From JANQOH01 sp965200095 (GTDB taxonomy: Bacteria > Pseudomonadota > Alphaproteobacteria > UBA7887), in assembly GCA_965200095.1 (NCBI GenBank), contig OZ241350.1, positions 1,612,001 through 1,676,000 on the forward strand: a DNA stretch of 64,000 nucleotides, in the 5' to 3' direction. Under the pieces are notes generated by a model. That model was not told where the DNA came from. It did not search any database and worked only from the letters and a program-made list of their open reading frames with translations. A program made the translations under genes and the position numbers. Positions 56,268 through 64,000 of this stretch are shown in pieces; within the stretch, counting starts at the first letter, position 1, and every line of letters starts with the position of its first letter.

Positions 56268-57851
56268 TCAGCGCTTTTCGATGTTCCAGAAGAACAGCAC
56301 GGGCGAGAGGATCAGGCCGGACAGCGACTCCCGGTAGGCGACGGGGTTGAACCAGCGTCCGATATTGGCGTAGGCGACGATTTCGAGGGCGCGTTTCTGA
56401 ACCGCCCCGGCGATGCGGCGCTGCTCGTCGAAGCCCGCGGCGCGCGCGAAACGGTCGCGCAGTTCCTCGATCGCGGGGTCGCACGGCCAGCCGAACCAGC
56501 CGCGTTCGAGACAGCCGCCCGAAACGCCGATATTCGACACCGGATTGAGGATGTCGGCGGCGATCCACCAGGTAACGAAGACGTTCCAGCCGCCCCGGTC
56601 CGCCGGTTCGCTTATGGCGCGGCGCGAGGTCAGGGTGCTCCAGTCCATCGCCTGGAGTTCGGGTTCGAAGCCGATCTCGCGCAGCAGTCCTGCGGTGATC
56701 AGCGCAGCGCCGTTGTTGATGGGGATGTCGGTCGCCTGAAGGATGACGACGCGCGCCCCGGCCTGCCCCGACTCGGCGACGAGGGCGCGGGCGCGCTCGA
56801 GGTCCTGCGTCATCAGCGCCTGCGCGCCGATATCGGTCTCGAGCGGCGTGTCGCAGCCGAAATAGGCGGCGCATTCCGCGTAATAGTCGGGGTTCCCGAT
56901 GACCGCCTGAAGATAGTGGCTCTGGTCTATCGCCCACAGCACGGCCTCGCGGGCCTTCGGGTTGTCGAAGGGCGGCAGCCGGTGGTTGAGGCGCACCCAC
57001 CCCTGATTGCCGAGGGTGTCCAGAGTCGTCACGGTCACGCCGGGGCTCGCCTCCATGACCGGCAGGAGGTCGTGCGGCGGCAGTTCGAAAAAGTCCACCT
57101 CCCCGCTAATGAGCGCGTTCATCGCCGTCGCCGCGTCCGGGATGTAGAGCCACTCCACACGGTCCACCTTCGCCCGCTTGCCCCCGGCCGCGAAACTCGG
57201 CGCCTCGGCGCGCGGGACATAGGCCGGGTTGCGCAGATACACCGCCTTCGCGCCCGGAACCCATTCGTCCGCCGCGAACACGAAAGGACCCGAACCCACC
57301 GTCTCCGCAACCTGCTCGAAGGGGTCCGTGCGCGCCAGACGCTCCGGCATCATGAACGGCACGTTGGAGGAAATCTTGCCGAGCGACTGGAGCACCAGCC
57401 CGTAGGGTTCCTCGAGGGTGAGCGAGAAGGTCCTGTCGTCGACGACGGCCAGCGCTGCGGTGGCGTCCATGAGTTTCTGGCCCATGCCGTCGCGCGCGCC
57501 CCAGCGTTCGATGGAGGCGACGCAGTCGGCGGCGGTGACGGGGGCGCCGTCATGCCAGGCGAGGCCGTCGCGAAGCCGGAAGGTCCAGACCAGGCCGTCG
57601 GCGGTAACGCTCCAGTCCTCGACCATCTGGGGCCGGACTTCGAGGTTTTCGTCGAGGGCGAAGAGGGTGTCGTAGATCATGTAGCCGTGGTTTCGGCTGA
57701 TATAGGCGGTGGTCCATATGGGGTCGAGGTTCTTGAGGTCGGCGTGCGGCACGATGCGCAGCACCGACTCCGCGCCGGCGGGGGCGGCGGCGCCCGTGGC
57801 GACGAAGGCGGCGATGGCGGCGGCGCCCGTCAGACGCAGGGTTCGGCTCAT
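56268..57851 (-). CDS. Peptide/nickel-type ABC transporter substrate-binding protein (family 5)
   Basis: 527-residue periplasmic solute-binding protein of the DppA/OppA family. Signal peptide MSRTLRLTGAAAIAAFVATGAAAPAGAES. Mature segments: VLRIVPHADLKNLDPIWTTAYISRNHGYMIYDTLF (family 5 signature), VTAADCVASIERWGARDG, GSGPFVFAADEWVPGAKAVYLRNP, VDRVEWLYIPDAATAMNALISGEVDFFE and NKALREAVLWAIDQ-like region (DNPKAREAVLWAIDQSHYL). Ligand is unknown: peptides, and in related operons opines or glutathione, are possible. Overlaps the upstream lipase gene by ATGA. Confidence 0.92.
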   Translation of the reverse strand: MSRTLRLTGAAAIAAFVATGAAAPAGAESVLRIVPHADLKNLDPIWTTAYISRNHGYMIYDTLFALDENLEVRPQMVEDWSVTADGLVWTFRLRDGLAWHDGAPVTAADCVASIERWGARDGMGQKLMDATAALAVVDDRTFSLTLEEPYGLVLQSLGKISSNVPFMMPERLARTDPFEQVAETVGSGPFVFAADEWVPGAKAVYLRNPAYVPRAEAPSFAAGGKRAKVDRVEWLYIPDAATAMNALISGEVDFFELPPHDLLPVMEASPGVTVTTLDTLGNQGWVRLNHRLPPFDNPKAREAVLWAIDQSHYLQAVIGNPDYYAECAAYFGCDTPLETDIGAQALMTQDLERARALVAESGQAGARVVILQATDIPINNGAALITAGLLREIGFEPELQAMDWSTLTSRRAISEPADRGGWNVFVTWWIAADILNPVSNIGVSGGCLERGWFGWPCDPAIEELRDRFARAAGFDEQRRIAGAVQKRALEIVAYANIGRWFNPVAYRESLSGLILSPVLFFWNIEKR

Positions 57852-58966
57852 GGAGGGGCTCCCGTGGCGATGGACGGCGCAATAGACACCATTTCGGCGC
57901 GGATTGCCATTTGCGCCGCCGGCGCGGGGCAGGAGAAGAAGCGGCGCGCCTCGGCCTCCGCGCCGGACGGCAGCGGCGCTTCCGCATCGTCGATCCACGA
58001 CAACACGTCGGCATGGACCGTCGCGGCGCCCAGGTCTCGCAGCAGCATGTGGTAGCCGTCGCGGTAGACGGCGGCCCGAGTTGCGGCGCCTGAGGCGGCG
58101 CCTGAGGCGGCGCCCGAGGCGGCGTCCATGCGGCAGACGGCGCGTTCGGTGGCCCCGCGGGGGATGAGCTCGTCCTTCGCGCCGTAGAGGAGCAGCACCG
58201 GCGCGGCGGCGGGCGGCAGCGCGGCGAGGCCCGCCCAGGCGCGATCCATCAGGTCGGCGAGTCCCGCAAGCGTGTCGGCTCGCGTCTCGCGCAGCACCAG
58301 CGGGTCGCGCCCCAGCGCGCGCAGCATTTCGACATTGTCCGAGGGGACGATGCCGAGACCGCGGCCCGAAAGCCGCAGCGACGGCGCGAGGCGCGCCGCA
58401 AGCCACAGCGCGATGCGGTGGGGGAGCGGCATGGTCTCGCGCGCCCAGACGGCGGGGGCGACGAGGACCGCGCCGGCGATGTCGCGCAGCTTGCCGTCGG
58501 CGAGCGCCGCGGCGGTTACCGCGCCGCCCATGCTGACGCCGACGATGTGGATCGGCAGCGCGGGGTGGCGCCGGCGCAGCGCCGCCGCCGCGTCCTCGAG
58601 GTCGTCGATCAGGACCGTCGCGCCGGCCCAGACGCCGGGGACTCCCGCGCCGCCGAAACCGCGCTGGTCGTAGGCGTAGACCGCGACGCCGGCTTGCGTC
58701 CAGGCGGCGGCGGGGATGGCGAAGGCGTTACCGTAGTCGTTGAGGCCGTGGACGCCGAGAACGACCGCCCGCGGCGGCCCTTGCGCGCGCCAGGCGTGGA
58801 GCGGCAGACGGGCGCCGTCGCCGGCGACGAGGGCGCCGTCGGCGAGCCGCGGCGCCTCGGTGCGCGGGCCCGCGGGCTGGCGTTCGGGCGCGCAGGCGAC
58901 GAGAGCGGCGACGACCGGGACGGCGAGGAGAAGCGCAGCCCGTATCGGAGCGTTCCCCGGTCTCAC
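57848..58966 (-). CDS. Alpha/beta hydrolase lipoprotein, monoacylglycerol lipase-like
   Basis: 372-residue hydrolase. The N-terminus VRPGNAPIRAALLLAVPVVAALVACAP is a lipoprotein-type signal (lipobox ALVAC), so it is predicted to be membrane-anchored in the periplasm. HGLNDYGNAF near residue 76, nucleophile elbow VGVSMGGAVTA with Ser, LLYGAKDELIP and catalytic His in DGYHMLLRD give a serine hydrolase triad. The tail contains a GAAS repeat (GAASGAASGAATRAA) from a 12-bp tandem repeat at about 58085-58125. GTG start overlaps the MTA phosphorylase stop (GTGA); its own stop overlaps the substrate-binding protein start (ATGA). Confidence 0.85.
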   Translation of the reverse strand: MRPGNAPIRAALLLAVPVVAALVACAPERQPAGPRTEAPRLADGALVAGDGARLPLHAWRAQGPPRAVVLGVHGLNDYGNAFAIPAAAWTQAGVAVYAYDQRGFGGAGVPGVWAGATVLIDDLEDAAAALRRRHPALPIHIVGVSMGGAVTAAALADGKLRDIAGAVLVAPAVWARETMPLPHRIALWLAARLAPSLRLSGRGLGIVPSDNVEMLRALGRDPLVLRETRADTLAGLADLMDRAWAGLAALPPAAAPVLLLYGAKDELIPRGATERAVCRMDAASGAASGAASGAATRAAVYRDGYHMLLRDLGAATVHADVLSWIDDAEAPLPSGAEAEARRFFSCPAPAAQMAIRAEMVSIAPSIATGAPP

Positions 58967-59868
58967 CCCTTGTCGTAGGCGCCGATGTCGCGCGGCGCCG
59001 CGAGAACGCGCCCCGCCACGGCGTCGAGCCGCGCGATCAGCGCCGGGTCGCGTTCTCCGGGCGCGGTGATCAGCGCGTTGTCGAGGGCGCGCCCGCACCC
59101 TTGCGCGCATGGCGCGGGGTCGTCGCGCAGCAGCGGCGCGACATGGGCGACGAGGGCGCGGGCCTTGTCGGCGTTCGCCCGCAGGACCCCGACGATGGCC
59201 TCGACCGTGACATCGTCATGGCCCGGATGCCAGCAGTCGTAATCGGTGACCATGGCGACGGTGGCGTAGCAGAGCTCGGCCTCGCGGGCGAGTTTCGCTT
59301 CCGGCATGTTGGTCATGCCGATTACGTCGCAGCCCTGGGAGCGGTAGAGTTCGGACTCGGCGAGGGTGGAGAATTGCGGCCCTTCCATCGCCAGATAGAC
59401 GCCGCCGCGGACGGCGGGGACTCCGGCGGCCTCGGCCGCGCGCATCAGGTGTCCGCCGAGGCGGCCGCAAACCGGGCGCGCCATCGACACATGCGCGACG
59501 AGGCCGGTATCGAAAAAACTCTTCTCGCGCGCGAACGTGCGGTCGATGAACTGGTCGACCAGAACGAACGTGCCCGGCGCGAGGCCCTCGCGGAGAGAGC
59601 CGACCGCGCTGACCGAAACGACATCGCGGCAGCCGACGCGCTTGAGAGCGTCGATATTGGCGCGGTAGTCGATCCGCGACGGCGGCAGGCGGTGGCCGCG
59701 TCCGTGGCGCGGCAGGAACGCCAGAGGCTGCCCGTCGAGGACTCCGCGCAACAGCCGGTCCGACGGCGCGCCCCAGGGCGTGTCGATGGTTTCCAGGCGC
59801 CGGTCCTCGAGGCCGGCGAGGTCGTCGACCCCGCTGCCGCCCAGGATGCCGACGACATGCTGCGCCAT
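58963..59868 (-). CDS. mtnP: S-methyl-5'-thioadenosine phosphorylase
   Basis: 301-residue nucleoside phosphorylase. Starts MAQHVVGILGGSGVDDL; phosphate region PRHGRGHRLPPSRIDYRANIDAL; VSVSAVGSLREGLAPGTFVLVDQFIDRT; AMEGPQFSTLAESELYRSQGCDVIGMTNMPEAKLAREAELCYATVAMVTDYDCW distinguishes MTA phosphorylase (MTN, LARE) from purine nucleoside phosphorylase. It salvages the methylthioadenosine left from polyamine and N-acylhomoserine lactone synthesis. Cotranscribed with an FKBP isomerase (14 nt upstream) and a lipase (GTGA overlap). Confidence 0.94.
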   Translation of the reverse strand: MAQHVVGILGGSGVDDLAGLEDRRLETIDTPWGAPSDRLLRGVLDGQPLAFLPRHGRGHRLPPSRIDYRANIDALKRVGCRDVVSVSAVGSLREGLAPGTFVLVDQFIDRTFAREKSFFDTGLVAHVSMARPVCGRLGGHLMRAAEAAGVPAVRGGVYLAMEGPQFSTLAESELYRSQGCDVIGMTNMPEAKLAREAELCYATVAMVTDYDCWHPGHDDVTVEAIVGVLRANADKARALVAHVAPLLRDDPAPCAQGCGRALDNALITAPGERDPALIARLDAVAGRVLAAPRDIGAYDKG

Positions 59869-59882
59869 GCGCCGGGCTCTCC

Positions 59883-60281
59883 CTATTCGACGGCCAGCAG
59901 TTCGACGTCGAAGATCAGCGTCGAACCGGGGGGTATGACGCCCAGGTCGCGGTCCCCGTACCCGTATTCGGGCGGGACGGTGAGGCGCCGTTCGCCGCCG
60001 GGTTTCATGCCCGCGATGCCGATCTCCCACCCGCGGATGACCTGCCCGCGGCCGAGGGTGAAAACGAAGGGCTGTCCGCGCTCGCGCGAACTGTCGAAAG
60101 GCGTGCCGTCCGCCAGGCGGCCGTCGTAATGGACGGTGACGCGGTGGCCGGCGGCGGCGACGGGGCCGTCGCCCTCCGCGATGTCCTCGATTTCGACCGC
60201 CAGGGCGACGGGCGCAGCGGCGAGGGCGGCAAGCGCCATGACCGCCGCAACCGCCGCGGCGAAGAGGCCGGGGCGAGTCAT
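59883..60281 (-). CDS. FKBP-type peptidyl-prolyl isomerase, secreted
   Basis: 132 residues with signal peptide MTRPGLFAAAVAAVMALAALAAAPVALA. The single FKBP domain follows: GHRVTVHYDGRLADGTPFDSS, QPFVFTLGRGQVIRGWEIGIAGMKPGGERRLTVPPEYGYG, DLGVIPPGSTLIFDVELL. All key FKBP residues of the binding pocket (Tyr, Asp, Phe, Trp, Tyr) are present. It overlaps the dienelactone hydrolase stop by ATGA. Periplasmic folding catalyst, without chaperone domain. Confidence 0.93.
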   Translation of the reverse strand: MTRPGLFAAAVAAVMALAALAAAPVALAVEIEDIAEGDGPVAAAGHRVTVHYDGRLADGTPFDSSRERGQPFVFTLGRGQVIRGWEIGIAGMKPGGERRLTVPPEYGYGDRDLGVIPPGSTLIFDVELLAVE

Positions 60282-60979
60282 GCGTCGCCTCCGCCGCCGA
60301 CATGTTCGCCGAGGAACGCCAGCGTGCGGGTCATGGCGGCGCTCGCCGCCGTTTCGTCCCACGAGGCGCGGGCGTCGCAATTGAAGCCGTGTCCGGCATC
60401 GTAGAGATGGTATTCGACTTCCGGGCGGGCGCGGCGGATGGCGTCTGCCTTGTCCATGGGTATCGCGGCGTCGTGGCGTCCGAAATGCATGACGGTCGGG
60501 CATTTCGGGGCGAGATCGAGATGTTCGTGGATGCCGCCGCCATAGTAGCAGACCGCGCCGGCGACGCCGACGGCGCGGCACGCCGTGACCCAGGCGACGC
60601 GCCCGCCCCAGCAGAACCCGACGATTCCGACCGCGCCGGCGCCGCGCAGCGCGGCGACGCAGGCCTGCATGTCGAGCACCGCCCCGGTCATGGCGGCGCG
60701 CGTCATCAGCGCCCGCCCCGCCTCGATATCGCTCTCGCCGTAGCCGAGTTCGACGCCCCTTTCCACGCGGTCGAAGAGGGCGGGCGCGAGGGTTTCGTAG
60801 CCTTCGTCGGCGAAGCGTTCGCAGACGCCGCGGATATGGTCGTTGACGCCGAATATCTCCTGCGCCACGACCAGCCCGCCGCGCCGCCCCCGGTCGCCGC
60901 CGGCGTCGACGCGCCAGGCCTGGAAGCGGTGTTCGTCGGCAGCCGTCATCTCGACCGCGCCGCCTTTCCTGTCGCTCAT
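60278..60979 (-). CDS. Dienelactone hydrolase family protein
   Basis: 233-residue alpha/beta hydrolase, first gene of the operon. The Cys nucleophile sits in GFCWGGRVAWVTA, with Glu in VVAQEIFGVNDHIRG that activates it, Asp in RHDAAIPMD and His in DAGHGFNCDARAS, the full dienelactone hydrolase set. The ATG at 60979 is preceded by GGGGGAGA at good spacing. Substrate is open; in many alphaproteobacteria the gene is a general carboxymethylenebutenolidase-like enzyme. It is not next to aromatic-degradation genes. Confidence 0.9.
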   Translation of the reverse strand: MSDRKGGAVEMTAADEHRFQAWRVDAGGDRGRRGGLVVAQEIFGVNDHIRGVCERFADEGYETLAPALFDRVERGVELGYGESDIEAGRALMTRAAMTGAVLDMQACVAALRGAGAVGIVGFCWGGRVAWVTACRAVGVAGAVCYYGGGIHEHLDLAPKCPTVMHFGRHDAAIPMDKADAIRRARPEVEYHLYDAGHGFNCDARASWDETAASAAMTRTLAFLGEHVGGGGDA

Positions 60980-61378
60980 GGCGTTATCTCCCCCGCGGCC
61001 TCCGGCAACGCGCCCCGAACCCCGGCTTTCCGCCCGCAACATCGCGTTTCGGGACGAAGATTCATCGTGGATCGGAGCAAGCTCCGACGGGTGCGGAGCG
61101 TAGCGCGGCCGCGAGCGGTTTCCAAGCGGTTTCGGGCGCTGATCGCACTTCTCCCGGGAGCGCCGGCGTCCCGCCGGCCCGCGTGCGAAGCGCGCGACGA
61201 AGACGATGCCCACGAGGAGCCCTCCGCGTCCGCGAGGGCAAGCTCGCTCCCGGGAACGACCGATGGCGATCCATAGCGGCGGCAAGACCGTCTCCGGATT
61301 TCCGTGGACATAGCCGCGCCAGGCCTCGAACGGCTCTTGCCGGCCAGAACGAGAATCGCTGCGCCGGCGACTCGCCCT
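60980..61378. other. Intergenic region with palindromes, no gene
   Basis: Divergent gap between the dienelactone hydrolase and ATPase genes. It contains a perfect palindrome TCGGAGC-AA-GCTCCGA at 61072-61087 and a 102-nt element bounded by the inverted repeat cccgggagcg (61153-61162) and cgctcccggg (61245-61254), containing cgccggcgtcccgccggc and gcgagggcaagctcgc hairpins. It resembles a different class of REP-like repeat from the attcccgc family. No coding sequence is supportable, although the ATPase frame stays open through it. Confidence 0.6.
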
Positions 61379-61407
61379 TTGATAGCCCATGTCGCCGGTT
61401 GTATGTT
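61379..61407 (+). promoter_or_regulatory. Candidate promoter of the ATPase-nuclease pair
   Basis: TTGATA at 61379-61384 and TATGTT at 61402-61407, spaced by exactly 17 nt, 90 nt before the ATG at 61498. This is a near-consensus hexamer pair and stands out from the GC-rich surroundings. The pair therefore probably has its own promoter. Confidence 0.6.
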
Positions 61408-61497
61408 CTGCCTCCGGGGAGAAGCTGTAGCGCTGGCCCGCGCCTCCGCGCCTTGCCGCGCCGAATAAGCGCCGGCGCCCGACGGGAGTCCCGGTTC

Positions 61498-62997
61498 ATG
61501 AGTACTGTGTCCAATCCGGACGGCCTGGAGATAGAAGCGGCGGATTTCGGCCCGATTGCCGAGGCCCGCATCGAGCTGAAGCCGCTGACTGTATTTGTCG
61601 GCCCGAGCAATACGGGCAAATCCTATCTGGCGATCCTCATATACGCTTTGCACCGTTGCTTCGTCGGAGGCGTGGGGTTGCCCCGATGGCTTGACTATTC
61701 GCACCATCGGACACTGCGACTGCAAATGGCCGCGAATCTTTCGCGCGAAGTCGCCGACGCCATCGGCGAATTGAGACCCATGCTTGCGCGCAATCTCCGT
61801 TCGCGGGGCGATGACCCCGTTGCGGTGTCTGCCCCCGTCGCTGCTTGGCTTCGTTCCGCATTCGAGTCACGGGCGCGAGCTCTCGAATGGGAGATCATGA
61901 GATGTTTCGGTACTGACGGTGTCCAAGCGCTGGTTCGCCACGGACGAAAGAGTAGCGCGAAGATTCTTCTGCGCCCGCGGCGACAAGGAAGACGGCGAGC
62001 GCTTGAGCACGAATTGACGCTGGGAGCGTCCGCGACGACGATTCGGACTTCCGCGCTGGAAGACATGCCCTTGCGAATCGATGCGCGGGACATTGCCAGG
62101 TCCGGGCTGCTTCGCTACGCGGCGCCGATTGCCGACGATCTGGACGGAGATGATTTCGAACGTTATGCGTGGCGTCTGGCGGATTCGCTGTTCAGGACAG
62201 CTCTCCCAAGCCTGATCGGCCCCTTGCACCTTCCCGCCTTTTACCTTCCCGCCGACCGCACCGGCGTCATGCACGCGCACAGTGTCGTTGTAAGCACTCT
62301 CATCGAAAGTGCGGCGACGGCGGGCATCCGGCCGCCGGCGCGTACGCCCATGTTGTCGGGTGTCTTGGCGGATTTTCTGGAGCAGCTTATCGAAATTGAC
62401 GAGCCGACACGGCGCGAGCCCCGACACCGCCGCGACCACGGCGCCAGAATCGAAAGTGCTATTCTGCGCGGCACGGTAGAGATCGACCGGGCGGCAATGA
62501 CCGGCTATCCACAATTCGCCTATCGACCGGCCGGATGGAAGGGCAATCGGCGGCTGCCGATCATGTCCGCGTCTTCCATGGTGTCCGAACTCGCGCCGGT
62601 AGTGCTTTATCTGCGCCACCTGGCGACATCCAACGACCTGCTGATTATCGAGGAGCCGGAATCGCACCTGCATCCCGCCATGCAGGTCGAATTCACCCGG
62701 CAACTCGCGGCCGTCGTCCGATCCGGCGTTCGGGTGATCGTCACCACGCATAGCGAGTGGCTGCTCGAGGAGCTCGCCAACATCGTGCGGCGCTCCGAGC
62801 TTCCCGAAGACGACGCGCCCGCGTTGCGCCCGGATCAGGTGGGAGCGTGGCTGTTCGAGGATCGACGGAACGGGTCGGTCGTGTCCGAAATCGGCCTTGA
62901 CGACTCGGGGCTGTATCCGTCCGGGTTCGATGACGTGGCGGCGGCGCTTCACAACGAATGGGCCGATATCGCGAGCCGGATCGAGAACGCCCGGTGA
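61498..62997 (+). CDS. ABC-type AAA ATPase (AAA_15/AAA_21-like, defence-ATPase style)
   Basis: 499 residues. Walker A is the variant GPSNTGKS at residues 35-42, directly after a short beta start (IELKPLTVFV). The middle 300 residues hold the helical insertion typical of OLD/PtuA/AAA_15-type ATPases. The C-terminal lobe has SSMVSELAPVVLYL near residue 362 (signature-like), Walker B LLIIEEPESHLHP at 381-393 with Glu pair, and the switch His in VTTHSEWLL at 418. The ATG at 61498 is preceded by GGGAG. Its stop overlaps the next start by GTGA. Base composition is less GC-rich than neighbours and repeats flank the pair on the right, hinting at acquisition. A role in phage or plasmid defence is inference from architecture. 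Confidence 0.8.
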   Translation: MSTVSNPDGLEIEAADFGPIAEARIELKPLTVFVGPSNTGKSYLAILIYALHRCFVGGVGLPRWLDYSHHRTLRLQMAANLSREVADAIGELRPMLARNLRSRGDDPVAVSAPVAAWLRSAFESRARALEWEIMRCFGTDGVQALVRHGRKSSAKILLRPRRQGRRRALEHELTLGASATTIRTSALEDMPLRIDARDIARSGLLRYAAPIADDLDGDDFERYAWRLADSLFRTALPSLIGPLHLPAFYLPADRTGVMHAHSVVVSTLIESAATAGIRPPARTPMLSGVLADFLEQLIEIDEPTRREPRHRRDHGARIESAILRGTVEIDRAAMTGYPQFAYRPAGWKGNRRLPIMSASSMVSELAPVVLYLRHLATSNDLLIIEEPESHLHPAMQVEFTRQLAAVVRSGVRVIVTTHSEWLLEELANIVRRSELPEDDAPALRPDQVGAWLFEDRRNGSVVSEIGLDDSGLYPSGFDDVAAALHNEWADIASRIENAR

Positions 62998-63356
62998 CCG
63001 GAACCATCGCGTCGATCCAGTCTCGGATCGATGCTAATTGTATCGTCACGCGATGCGATTATCTTTTGCTTGCTGAACCCTCCTGTGGCGACTTATGGGT
63101 TGCGCCTGTGGAGTTGAAGAAAGGAGACGCGGACCTCGGCAAATCAATCGAGCAGCTGCGAGCAGGCGCGCAGGCGGCCGAATGCCTTGTGTCGAAGGAG
63201 GATGCGGCGGGGGCCATATTCCTTCCCGTTCTTGCTTCGGGCGGAATAGACAAGAACGAGAGGAAAAAGCTCAGGGCCGAACGGGTAAAATTTTACGATC
63301 GCAAAGAGCCCGTTCGCCGGATCAAATGCGGCGCGCCCCTGATGGCTGCACTATAA
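62994..63356 (+). CDS. Small conserved protein, possible PD-(D/E)xK nuclease partner of the ATPase
   Basis: 120 residues with GTG start overlapping the ATPase stop (GTGA), so translation is coupled. Core reads RCDYLLLAEPSCGDLWVAPVELKKG: Asp22, then Glu40-x-Lys42 at the end of a beta strand fit the D...(D/E)xK spacing of restriction-type nucleases. A helix SIEQLRAGAQAAE and FLPVLASGGIDKNERKKLRAERVKF follow, ending RRIKCGAPLMAAL. No signal peptide. I do not know a characterised member; the nuclease assignment is a motif-level guess. As a partner it may be the effector that the ATPase controls. Confidence 0.6.
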   Translation: MTGTIASIQSRIDANCIVTRCDYLLLAEPSCGDLWVAPVELKKGDADLGKSIEQLRAGAQAAECLVSKEDAAGAIFLPVLASGGIDKNERKKLRAERVKFYDRKEPVRRIKCGAPLMAAL

Positions 63357-64000
63357 TACTTCGTCATTCCCGCGAAAGCGGGAATCCGTTGCGTGCGCTC
63401 GCCTCCGGATTCCCGCTGTCGCGGGAATGACGAGTGTTTGCAAGGATGTCCCTCGCCATGACGGTGGGAGCGCCGAAGGGTTCGACACGGCAAACGACAA
63501 TAACCCTCCAGTAATACTTCCTCATTCCCGCGAGAAGAGCGTGTGAAGAAACCGAAAGGCCCCACCACTCTTCGTCATTCCCGCGAAAGCGGGAATCCGT
63601 TGCGTGCGCTCGCCTCCGGATTCCCGCTTTCGCGGGAATGACGAGTGTTTGCAAGGATGTCCCTCGCCATGACGGTGGGAGCGCCGAAGGGTTCGACACG
63701 GCAAACGACAATAACCCTCCAGTAATACTTCCTCATTCCCGCGAGAAGAGCGTGTGAAGAAACCGAAAGGCCCCACCACTCTTCAGTCATTCCCGCGAAA
63801 GCGGGAATCCGTTGCGCGCGCTCGCCTCCGGATTCCCGCTTTCGCGGGAATGACGAATGTTTGCAAGGATGTCTCTCACCATGACGGTCGGAGCGGCGAA
63901 GGGTTCGACGCGGCAAACGACAATAACCCTCCAGTAATACTTCCTCATTCCCGCGAGAAGAGCGTGTGAAGAAATTGAAAGGCTCCACCACTCTTCGTCA
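63357..64000. repeat. REP/BIME-like repeat array, period about 213 bp, continuing beyond the window
   Basis: Begins directly at the stop of the small nuclease-like gene. Units start near 63361, 63573 and 63786, spaced 213 nt. The palindrome pair flanks an unusually short central block (cgttgcgtgcgctcgcctccg), followed by gagtgtttgcaaggatgtccctcgccatgacgg (broken by variation), ggcaaacgacaataaccctccagtaatacttcc and gagcgtgtgaagaaaccgaaaggccccaccac. Open frames here are repeat translations. Confidence 0.88.

Noticed and set aside
61498..63356. Assignment to a named defence system (PARIS, Gabija, Septu)
   Set aside because: The partner has no TOPRIM/DUF4435, UvrD-like or HNH motif, so none of these names is justified by the sequence.

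Overview
The window is very GC-rich and reads as chromosome of an alphaproteobacterium, probably Rhodospirillales-like; the lineage is inferred from gene order and protein style, not from a marker comparison. Supporting signs are the dnaE-rpsB-tsf-pyrH-frr-uppS order, the ubiE-ubiB couplet next to mutM, an IalB-family periplasmic protein, 7Fe ferredoxin FdxA, and a CIRCE-controlled groESL. No rRNA, tRNA, phage gene or intact transposase gene was recognised.

Layout. 1-7379 (minus): dnaE, rpsB, tsf, pyrH, frr and uppS (cut by the window edge). 7588-9356 (plus): N-formylglutamate amidohydrolase, a TerB-like protein, fdxA. 9357-10184: repeats, then gamma-glutamyltransferase. 11979-16504 (minus): an operon of a LarA-type racemase, a cobalamin adenosyltransferase, an LLM oxidoreductase and a TPP enzyme. 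16735-21830 (plus): a tandem array of DUF1640-like small coiled-coil membrane proteins with nine intact copies, one frameshifted copy and upstream relics. 21938-26437: a 1499-residue autotransporter. 26515-29664: a 3 kb repeat array. 29665-34734 (minus): MBL-fold hydrolase, fused 5-oxoprolinase, IalB-like protein. 34858-36951: groES-groEL. 37030-38180: repeats. 38187-42928: enoyl-CoA hydratase, mutM, ubiE-ubiB, PPK2. 43049-49046 (plus): alpha/beta hydrolase, then a Gld-like ABC operon (ATPase, permease, GldG-like, DUF4340). 49130-51110: repeats. 51153-60979 (minus): a ten-gene, tightly overlapping operon from dienelactone hydrolase through FKBP, MTA phosphorylase, a lipase, a dipeptide-type ABC importer, fmt and truA. 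61498-63356 (plus): an ABC-type ATPase coupled to a small putative PD-(D/E)xK nuclease. 63357-64000: repeats running off the window.

Two themes stand out. First, a family of palindromic REP/BIME-like repeats (core attcccgcgaaagcgggaat) is amplified into several arrays. The three largest lie between convergent gene ends, and each has its own period and subtype. Second, the DUF1640-like array shows gene amplification with domain shuffling: each copy carries its own apparent promoter placed for leaderless transcription, the N-terminus is nearly constant, the coiled-coil middle varies in length, and there are two alternative membrane anchors. The ATPase-nuclease pair at the right end is the best candidate for a small defence-like module.
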